NCBI GenBank assembly: GCA_033439685.1
Contig: JAUEDM010000003.1
Coordinates: 588,001 to 652,000, forward strand
Origin: Apodospora peruviana
Taxonomy: Eukaryota; Ascomycota; Sordariomycetes; Sordariales; Lasiosphaeriaceae
Length of the DNA stretch: 64,000 bases
Direction: 5' to 3'
This document shows, one piece after another, positions 55,775 through 64,000 of this stretch. Below the pieces are notes generated by a model. It was not told the DNA's origin. It saw nothing but the letters and a program-made list of their open reading frames with translations, and made no database searches. Position numbers and translations under genes: made by a program. Each line of letters opens with the position of its first letter. The first letter of the stretch is position 1.

Positions 55775-58083
55775 TCAGTGCCTACTAGTCTCGCTGCAGT
55801 AAAACTCGGAAATCCAGTCTTGGTGGATCCCAAGGCTGCATTCTTCATGGTTGATCAGTGTGTGCCGAAAAAGGAATCCTGAACTCTCAGGTCGTACTCT
55901 CTCATCTCCAAACGGCTTTGCCACTAGGCCTAGTACTTCCTGCGCAGCTGTATGGTATGCAGACGCACCTCGAACCGAACTGAGGAGATAATGCTGGTCT
56001 GTTGCGCTACTAAGACTACCCCAGGGAGTCGCAATAATAATGCCTTCCAGTGCATCAAGCCGTCTCTTGGCGGTGAGATCCTGTACGAGTTCCACATAGG
56101 TCTGGAGTGTTCTGTGGAAGTTACGAGCGATCGAATCGACTGCCGAGTATCTTGCGAGAAGCGCTAATACCCTCTCTGTCAGGGCGAGGTCGTCGTCTAG
56201 TCCAGCGTCAACACGGCCGAGGAGCAGGTTCTGAAAGGAAAAATGGACAAGAACACAGCCGGCAACGAACGATTGAAATCTGAGTAACCGATAGTCAGCC
56301 AATATGATCCATGTCCCATGTGTTTGAAAAGAAGAGAACACCGACATGAGGATCCAGCAACGTCTGGTTTCGGTTCTCTCCGAGTCCAACAGATAACAGA
56401 TGCGTACAGAATGGCGCGCTGCGAGCAGGCCATCGTTAACGCACCGCATAAGATCTTCAGGCATCTGTGCAGACTCCTCTGTATCGCCATAGCGTCGAAC
56501 AAGGTGCCGGAAGAGAAGCAGCACGGCTCCCAGGTGCATGAGATGAATGGAGTAGAGTTGGAATCTGGTCCAAGAGAGAAGGGGGGTACTGGCAATATTG
56601 GATATCTTGGCCTCGGACGGCAGTGCTTCGTACCACACGTCAAGTGATTGACGGAGGAGGCTGAAGTTTGATAAAGATACATCCTGGACTTCCGGTGAGT
56701 AATTCTCCAAGACAGCACCCCAGAGACAGAAGTCATTATTCACCTGTGAAGATACGACCTGAAATATCTTCTTCTTCAGAATGGCAATCTTGGCCATCTC
56801 CCTCAGGAAGAATCCTTCATCGCTGGCAAGCCCGGCCGGGACTTGTAGAACTAGCTCTTCGGTTCCCGATAGCTGGATCACATCCCCTGACCGCCAGTTT
56901 CCGCCCGCGTCAAGCCAAAAATGTAGCATCAAAAGACAACGCCAGATTTGCTTCAGTTCCGGCCAGTCGTCGACTGAGACCCACGCGGGCGGCTGTTGGT
57001 TGATTAGCCCCAAGGTACGTGATATGGCAAGTCCAAGCTCGGCATATACTAATGCGACGATATCTTTGGCAACAACGTTGCGGGCAACAAGCAAGGCGCA
57101 AACACGCATGGTAACCGTTGGGTTCGCCTCGATGCAGTCGTCAAGAAACAGCTTGGACACGCTGTAAAGGTAGTTTTCGAATTCATCGGGGATCCTGCCG
57201 CCGGAGTATCGAGCACCTACCGCGGCCACTGCGCAGAACTGGCATAGTTTTAGCTTTGTCTCGGGTGCCGGGGCGTTGGTGGCGTCGTCCAGAAGGACGA
57301 CAGCATCGAGGGGCGCGGGAATGGAGAAAAGAAAGTTGCCGGTGCCGTGAAAATAAACGAACGCCTGTTGGATAACGTTGACCTTGTCTCGCAAAGAGCG
57401 GATAATACCGTCTGGGTCGAACGGATTACCCACGGAACGGGCCAGTAAGAGATCCCCGTGTGCTTGACTTTGTGCCTCAATCATGCCCATGGAACCAAGC
57501 GGGAAAGGCGACAACGACGGGCTGATATTTTGAACATTGTAATGTGTTTGCGAAGGTTGGTCTCCTCCCAATGGTCTCGACTGATCGGCCGGGGGATAAC
57601 AAGGCACCTGGTTTGCTTCGGTTTCTATTTGCGAAGGGAAAACTGGGGATTGTCTCAATACTGAAGTGGAAATCGAGTTGTCGTTGGTCTTTGGCCCGAG
57701 CTGGGTATGGAGCCGCTCAACTTCGGCCCTCATACCCGCATATCGTGACATGCCAGGCGCGGCAATGAATATACACTCGCGTCCCTTGCGATGACAGGGA
57801 CCACACGTTGGCCGTTGACCATCGCACTGGTAGGCAGTAGTTAGCCTGATGAGCTGGCAGGGCAGCTTGATACCCCGGCCGGTGCGGCGATCGGATCGTA
57901 GATACTTACGCGAATTTTCTTGGACCTGCACGCTTCGCATGCTGCTACCGTCTTTCGTACTGACGGTAACTGTACGTGTTTCCTGATGGGAAAGTTTGGT
58001 CTCTCTGGTGGTTCCCCGTCGTGACCATCTCCTCTTGGAGCCGGTGGCCGTGGCTGGAGCGGCGGGTATCCTCCCGGGTCCAT
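55775..58083 (-). CDS. Zn2Cys6 transcription factor with fungal-specific TF domain
   Basis: Three exons on the minus strand: 58083-57910, 57826-56346 and 56279-55775; 719 residues. The first intron splits the zinc cluster; joined it reads CEACRSKKIR-CDGQRPTC-GPCHRKGREC, the exact C-x2-C-x6-C-x6-C-x2-C-x6-C pattern. The second intron (GTCGGT...ACTCAG, 66 nt) has no stop, so the frame stays open across it. Removing it gives WILIFQSFVAGCVLVHFSF, typical of the middle-homology domain. The ATG at 58083 (MDPGGYPPLQPRPPAPR) was chosen because the frame upstream starts only at TTG. The fungal TF domain spans about residues 230-640. It is a nuclear regulator. Targets are unknown; the sialidase-like gene (same strand, downstream) and the IDO-like gene (upstream) are candidates by position only. 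Confidence 0.85.
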
Positions 58084-59819
58084 CGAGGACTTGCGGGTGC
58101 CTGAGACTGGAACAGAACGACGAGCTTTCCAAAGAGACAAGTTGTGTCAACTCCATCGATGTCGGTAAGAAATAGGAGCAGAAGACTGGTGTTCCATTGC
58201 ATGTTGCCTGGAACAACTAAGTGAGATTATGACAACTGCCTCAGTCCCCAGGACCCAGGTTGCAGACCCGTGGGGCGCTGGCCATTGCCGTTACTGGGAC
58301 AAGCTTGTAAGCTGCTATTCCTACCCAGGTATCTCCTGGATCTCCTGGTCGTGCTGGTTTTGGCCACCTATTGGGAAGATAGAGCATTTAGCGCCTCGAC
58401 TGCCATTCGATTTGAGTAGGCCTCAAAGGAGATCCCGACGGTAGCCCATTGACGGTGTGAGGTGAGGCTGCTTGAGAATAATCTAAAATCGAGGCGAACG
58501 TGCCCGGTGTTTTCCCTTTCTTTCTTTCTCTTTCTTTTGTTTTTGCTTCCTGTCGTTTGGCAAAAGCGAGGCGTAGATTGCATTGAGAAGAGTCTAGATC
58601 CCACCAGGACTTGAAAGATCAGCATCAGCAGGACCTAGGTAGCCCAACTAAAAATTTTCCGCAGTCCAGGGTGCAGTCAATCAGATAAGGTACCTCATCG
58701 GCAGATTGGCAGTGCCTGCCCGGACCTGTCAACCCAAGGGGATGGAACGGCGAACCTGATAGTCGATCTTGCCGGGCCGGAGATCGGGAAGTCGCCACAG
58801 GCGAATCCAGTGGCCAGTGCACAGTGCACAGTGCAGCAGGGCTTGCGGAAGTTGCCCTATCGGGAGCGTATCAAACTGCAGCCGCCGCTTTCCGCGATTC
58901 CACGTTCCCCCCACCAGCAGGAGCCAGCCACATACAACCATGCACCTCCCCGTTAGATCTTCCGTTAAGATTTTTTGTTGAGACCGGCTTGGGAAGCCGA
59001 GGTCGCAATGCTCTGAATTTCCGAAGAGGACTTCTACGGGGATCTTCTTCTTGCAGCCCATTTCGCGCTTTTCTCCGAGGAATACTCGCCCAGGTGTGGG
59101 GGGCGATTCTGATCGATGGCTCCCATCCGGCATTATTACAAATGATTACCTACGTTTGGTCTGGATTCGGGGCGAGGACGAGGCTCTTGGTCAAACATAA
59201 AGCTATCTCCTCGCCGACCTCGGTTTCCCTATTTTGCCACGGCGACTTACCCGCTGAGACTGTTTTCAACGGTACCAAAAACCAAAGATGCAAATGAAAG
59301 AAGCAAGCGTGGCAAGCAAGTACGTAGCCTCTGCTGTGCTTTCAACTGGTACTGTGGTGTGACTGGCTTGCTACAGCCGGGACAAAATCATTCGTCTGAG
59401 TAGAATGAATAACAGGTTACGTATCAGCACGTGGGGTGTCCTGACCAGCGCCTTGTAAGTAATTCCATGAGGATTTTAAATCCCGGTAGAAGGCGTGTTT
59501 TCATGTCATGTCAAATACGCAGCCGAAACGGAAGTTCCTGCCGAAGAAAGACAGCATGATGCCTCCGACGACTGTCCCCTGATCTTGGCCGGTGCAATGT
59601 ATCATCAACTCTAGTGTGCTTCGATTGTCGTAGAACCAGCCAACCTAGTAGCCCAGTCTTTCTACAGAGCTTGATTTGCTGTCACTCTAACCGCCGCTAC
59701 CAACCATTTCCCGACCTCTGCTGGCTTTGGTCTCTTCCCCCCAGCATGATATTACCCTTCTCCGAGCCGTCAACCACATGTCATCTGCCGCCTCTTCGGT
59801 GCTTATCAGAAAGTCTGTC
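58084..59819. other. Intergenic
   Basis: 1.7 kb between two minus-strand genes. An ORF at 58824-59297 has no motif and no splice support. No repeat or promoter element stands out. Confidence 0.4.
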
Positions 59820-61428
59820 TTACATAGTCTGATTAAGTCTTTCTACCAGCAGCATATCCAATGGCCTCAGCGCTTCTTCCAGCGTCGTCTCCTCGAGCAC
59901 CGATTTTCCAGCCGTCATCAGCACGCGCTCGGGGGCCGGCTGTTTCAAGTACGGCATGACGCGCGTACGGTGTGCCGCACGGAATACCTGATCAGGAAAA
60001 ATCACAGTGTCAGTGATACTACCACGAGATACCAATAAGGGCCGTCGCCGGCTTCTGGGACTTACTCTCATGCGATCTGCGATTTGCTTGAACGCGCTGG
60101 CTATTCTCGCGTCCAAGTCCCGTGTCTCGCCGCCGGCTTTCTCATACAGGCTGCCACTCAGCTTCAACACATTCCGAGGTGTGTGCCGTCTGAGAGCGTC
60201 ACATAAGTCCCTCTGTCTTTTCGGCACAAACCGCGTGAAGTCTGCGGCCGAGAGGTACCTCCCCATCCCTAGAAACGCGTCGACTGCCTGGAAGAGGAGC
60301 AGGTGACTGCCAGATAACCCGCCGTCCTTGGTGAACTCGCCGCTTGCGTCGTCAATTCTACCGACACCCCAAGCCTGGAAGCCCTGGACGTAGCTCATCC
60401 AGACGGCCTTGGGCACCCGGCCGTCGTGCATTTGCTCGTAGAAGACGCAGAGCCCTTCCCTCAGCTGCACGTTGACGTTTTCCACGTGTCTTAGTGTTGA
60501 GGCCTTGTCACCCCTGTCGAACGACGTGATAGCTTGCACCATCTCGAAGTAGATGGGCAGAGCCAATCCCTCGATTTCGTGGAACATGCGAGCAAAGAGT
60601 TCTTCGGCTCGCTGGATGTGGTCCGGCATGCCGACGTTGATCTTGAAGACGTAATCGCCCTTGCTGGTGAAGTTATGTAGGAAATTGGTCGTGATGTTGC
60701 TGCCTTCTGATCTGAGGCCGAACCGGCACTGCAGAAAGGCCCACGGGGTGACAAGTTCGGCTGGGATATCAATGACAGTCTCCAATTGGGCGACAGTTAC
60801 AGCTGGGATTATTGCCCATCTGTCGTCAGATTTGGCCTTGTTAGTTTGATGTCCGGGTTATCAGCACAAAATTTGTATTTGCAACTACTTACCTGTACGC
60901 GTGACGCAGCATGGCAATGCAGCAGTAGAATGCGTTATAGGTATCCTGGGCAAGCGTAGCCTGGGATTGCGCATTCTTGAAGGATGACTCCTCAAAGCCG
61001 GTAAGGATATCCTGGACCTGGGCAATTTTGACGCGTTTGGCCAGCTTCTCGCGCATGAGCCCCCGGAAGTTCTTGATTCGCTTGATGTTTGCTTCGCCAT
61101 CGAGTGAAGGCTTCAGCGACGGCAAAAGAGGCGACATCTCGTGGTAGATCTCGCTGTACGGCCGCAGGGACGCTGGCCACAAGCTGGTGTCGTGGTTTGC
61201 CTTTGGTGGCCAGGACCCTGCGCCGTCTTGCTCTACGAGCTTTGAAAAGACCAAGGCAACTTCATGGCGGTCCTCGAGCCTATGGTTATTGTCGAGTAGT
61301 TTGTTCAGGAGTGCTTTCTTTGAGGTGGGCGAAGCATTACTAGCCAGCCATTTCAAAGCGGCGTCGATGATGAAGGAGAATGATGCTGCGAGCAGCGGTA
61401 CTATTAGGAATATGAAGATGTGAAACAT
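59820..61428 (-). CDS. Indoleamine 2,3-dioxygenase-like haem protein
   Basis: Three exons on the minus strand: 61428-60893, 60819-60066 and 59987-59820; 485 residues. The ATG at 61428 follows a TTG-opened frame. IDO-family blocks are KGDYVFKINVGMPDHIQRAE, GLALPIYFEMVQAI, VNVQLREGLCVFYEQM, VWMSYVQGFQAWGV, GLSGSHLLLFQAVDAFLGMG and FVPKRQRDLCDALRRHTPRN. The second intron (GTAAGT...GATCAG, 78 nt) has no stop and reads through. Splicing joins ADRMR to VFRAAHRTRVMPYL, whose His matches the proximal haem ligand of the family. IDO opens the indole ring of tryptophan to N-formylkynurenine. The N-terminus is unusual: a hydrophobic segment (MFHIFIFLIVPLLAASFSFI) suggests a membrane anchor. It may be an IDO-related enzyme with another substrate. 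Confidence 0.8.
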
Positions 61429-63139
61429 CGTGTGTATCAAAAGACTCTTTATGCAGCTCGTTCCAGGTTGAGTTCAAGAGAAGGTTTTGAACAGGTAGTT
61501 GAAGAAGTTTTGGTAAAGACTGGTCAAGATAGGTGAAACGACGAAGTTGCCAAGTCTCCGTCACCATCCAAAGAGACGGTCAAATGCCAATTATATGCAT
61601 ACACAGATCTTGCGCTAACCGAGAAATGATGAGTTCACAACCCAGGCGTGCGCCCCTGCTGTTTCTGGTGGACCTTTACTTCACCTCGCAACCGGGAAGC
61701 CCGAGACCCTTTTACGGCAATCACTGACCCGGACTTAGTCGTTGTATGGTTTCACTGTTCAGAGAGCTTCAGCCTTTCCCCGGACTCCATCTTTCCGCGG
61801 CCCATCCCCGTATTGAACATCATCCACCGCCTAGGCACTCAACTAATACGGTAGTTATTGGTCTCATTCGGCTCTCCCACCATAAGGGGTAAATTTCCCT
61901 ATTGTGTAGATATGTGACTGGTGAATGATTATACAAGGTTCAACACCTGCATGGGCCTGGATCGCTACATTTAGGCCAAAACACCTGGTGATAAAATGGA
62001 ATGTTGAGATTTTTCTGCACCTCAAGGTGTGGTGGCCTATAACCTGGCGGTGTGCCTCGACAGCGCCTCTAGTCGTCAGGCCTAAAAACGGCTTCTGACA
62101 AGAGAAGAACGGCCCACTTCTGGTCAGAGGTCGTTTTAGTCCTTGATGAGTAGTAAGCTGGCAAGAACAAGCCATTATTGGATACCAGTGACGCATGGTA
62201 ATCATATCGTGTGGTCGCACAGGGCGTATCACACACAGCACCATGCACCATGCGCGTGATGTCATCGCTGTCAATGCCATTCTGGCTTATTGTTGCGGTA
62301 GCTAATGCGTGTCCAAACTTGAATCTCTGGTGCCTGTTCATGTTGTTACGATAGTTGAGCATTCCGAGAGAGAGTTCAGTGTCTTCGCAATATCAAAATG
62401 GAAGTAGGCCGAATTCGGCTATCGTGCCGACCCCCCAAATGCAGCCAAGTCTCTCACCTTTTCAGCCACTGATGAGACAGATTGACATCGTACAAAGCCC
62501 GGGTTTGCCATGGCTTGCATACGTTGAAGCCGTGATGGTTGCGGCCGCTACTGAATTACCTGCCGGAAACCTTGCTATATATGTGCAAGCCTGGTATAGC
62601 ACAGTAAGCAGCCTTACTTGAACAGGGACGTTGCTAACCAAGGTCTTAAGTTGGATGGTCATGAGATGAGCCAAGATTTCATGATGCAAGGATGATCTGC
62701 GACATGCCAGAATAAATCGAACAGAGTTCCTTTGTCAAATACCTCAGGAACTTTTAGAAACCGATCTTCCAACACCAAGCCTAGATCTAGAATTAGCAAA
62801 GAGAAATGTTATATTGGCTCTCTGTGGCATTGGTGAAGCTTCTGCTTGCTCATTCATCATAATCATAGAGGTTGATGGCATATCCGTACAGCTGTGGTGG
62901 TCACTGCCAGTGTCGTGGCAGTGTCAAAGGCTGCCAGTGCCAATGCCAGCAAGGGTTAGGGCTATGAACTGTCACGTGCCAGCAGAGGGTGTCTTCGAAC
63001 CTCCCGACCGGCCCCCAATTCAACTTTCCACCACCCTTTTCCCTCGACAGCCGTGCACCAACTGAACCAAGCCAGTTTTGCCTTCGCAAATGCCCATCCC
63101 CATTCCGTAACCAGCTTCTTGAGCTTCAGACTCCCTTAC
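61429..63139. other. Intergenic between divergent genes
   Basis: 1.7 kb shared upstream region of the IDO-like gene (minus) and the AT-hook gene (plus). Near 62907-62954 imperfect repeats of CAGTGTCGTGGCAGTG / GCCAGTGCCAATGCCAG occur. No gene is supported. Confidence 0.4.
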
Positions 63140-64000
63140 ATGTCTTATACACCGGCTTCCTTTATGCCGCCCGCGTCTCAACAGCAACAGGAACAGCAGC
63201 AGCCGCCTCAACCGCCCCAGGCCTCGCAGCCACGCACACGCGGACGGCCACGCAACCCCCCAGTGACACCGGTCACGGTCACGGTAGACGCCAATCATCT
63301 TACTGACCTTGAAAATGAGGTCAAATCGTTGAGGAGCGATGTTCTTAATATGCGCGGCCTTCGTGCCATGTGCGAAGGTCTCGTTAGACGCGTCATGATC
63401 CTGGAAGCCGCACGATTCGGTCTTCCGCCACAGACCTCTACATGGCCCCCAGCAAATAGCAGCCTTCCTCGTCAGGTCCCTGTAATCAGATCCAAGACTA
63501 CTACCGGCCAGCAGAGCAACGGTGTTATTTCTGTTGACGATTCCGATGACGACGACGACGATGAAGATGATTCCGACGATGGCGAGTACGACAACTATGA
63601 CCAGAGCATGGGCATGGGCATGGGCAGCCCGATGCAGCAACTCCTAAACCCGGGCCACGGGCTCGACATGGCGTACCCGACCGAGGGCCAGCAGTTCGTC
63701 TGCGAGATGCACATCGACGCCAAGGGCAACCGTATCATCGGCGGCGGGCCCCAGGGCGCGAGCGCCGTGCTCAACGCCTGGTGCAAGACGCACGGCTACA
63801 GGGTGATGACGCGGCGGTCCAAGGTCAGGAAAGGGCTCATCGTTCTCACCATGTGCTGCAAACTACACGAAAGAAAGAAGCCGCTGCCCAAACCGCCCCC
63901 GACGGCAGAGGACTTTGCGCGCGCCAGGGCCGAGGGCCGCAGAAAGCCGCATACACGCCGCCAGGCCAATCTTCTGCCAGATGGCTCGTTCGCACATAAC
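63140..64000 (+). CDS. AT-hook protein with acidic tract, truncated by window edge
   Basis: Open from ATG 63140 to the last base (287 codons, no stop), so the gene continues to the right. Order: Gln/Pro-rich start (PASQQQQEQQQPPQPPQ); an AT-hook core PRTRGRPRNP; a short coiled coil (LTDLENEVKSLRSDVLNM); an acidic run (DDSDDDDDDEDDSDD); a Met/Gly stretch; and then a folded block (EGQQFVCEMHIDAKGNRIIG, SAVLNAWCKTHGYRVMTRRS, KGLIVLTMCCKLHERKKPLP). The Cys and His there could bind metal, possibly a FAR1/WRKY-type fold, but I cannot confirm this. It is expected to be a nuclear minor-groove DNA binder. The tail is basic (ARARAEGRRKPHTRRQ). No intron is needed within the visible part. Confidence 0.7.
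   Translation, partial: MSYTPASFMPPASQQQQEQQQPPQPPQASQPRTRGRPRNPPVTPVTVTVDANHLTDLENEVKSLRSDVLNMRGLRAMCEGLVRRVMILEAARFGLPPQTSTWPPANSSLPRQVPVIRSKTTTGQQSNGVISVDDSDDDDDDEDDSDDGEYDNYDQSMGMGMGSPMQQLLNPGHGLDMAYPTEGQQFVCEMHIDAKGNRIIGGGPQGASAVLNAWCKTHGYRVMTRRSKVRKGLIVLTMCCKLHERKKPLPKPPPTAEDFARARAEGRRKPHTRRQANLLPDGSFAHN

Noticed and set aside
58824..59297. 157-codon plus-strand ORF
   Set aside because: No motif, no splice or promoter support, and composition like the surrounding spacer.
63020..63640. 206-codon minus-strand open frame ending in a hydrophobic run
   Set aside because: Antisense to the AT-hook gene. The hydrophobic stretch mirrors the acidic GAC/GAT run.

Overview
The window reads as nuclear DNA of a filamentous ascomycete (Pezizomycotina, probably a Sordariomycete). 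Genes are spaced and on both strands. Most carry short GT-AG introns (about 44 to 150 nt), often with a visible CTAAC/CTGAC-like branch site. The families are typically fungal: P450nor, CFEM, Zn2Cys6, MARVEL, siderophore MFS, tyrosinase and a STAND N-terminal domain. A tRNA-Gln interrupted by a short intron is present. The P450 protein closely resembles the Fusarium nitric oxide reductase.

Layout. 0-4.4 kb: a C2H2 zinc-finger protein and a small secreted protein. 5.2-5.8 kb: a frameshifted STAND N-terminal relic. 6.5-9.3 kb: CYP55-type nitric oxide reductase, converging with a CFEM protein. 10.4-21 kb: a membrane protein, two adjacent minus-strand low-complexity proteins sharing one frame across a stop, a beta-propeller lectin-like protein, an ankyrin protein, and a four-TM protein interrupted by one in-frame stop. 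22.8-28.3 kb: a broken BAHD-type acyltransferase and a siderophore-type MFS transporter with three ATCTGATAA iron-GATA motifs upstream. 28.7-36.5 kb: a Kelch protein, a C-terminal scrap of an M4 metallopeptidase, a MATE transporter and a MARVEL protein. 37.3-42.3 kb is nearly gene-free. 42.3-47.6 kb: secreted tyrosinase, tRNA-Gln and an L-amino-acid-oxidase-like flavoenzyme. 48-64 kb: two membrane proteins, an Asp-box (sialidase-like) protein, a Zn2Cys6 regulator, an indoleamine-2,3-dioxygenase-like protein, and an AT-hook protein running off the right edge.

There is no obvious single biosynthetic cluster. Small functional themes are nitrogen/NO metabolism (P450nor), iron (siderophore transporter with GATA sites), and aromatic or amino-acid oxidation (tyrosinase, amino-acid oxidase, IDO). 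Gene decay recurs: four loci are frameshifted or truncated, and two more carry a single in-frame stop.

Three genes contain introns whose length is a multiple of three and which have no internal stop (54, 66 and 78 nt). A naive open reading frame therefore runs straight through them. In each case removing the intron restores a recognisable family motif. All identifications come from reading motifs by eye; no database search was run.
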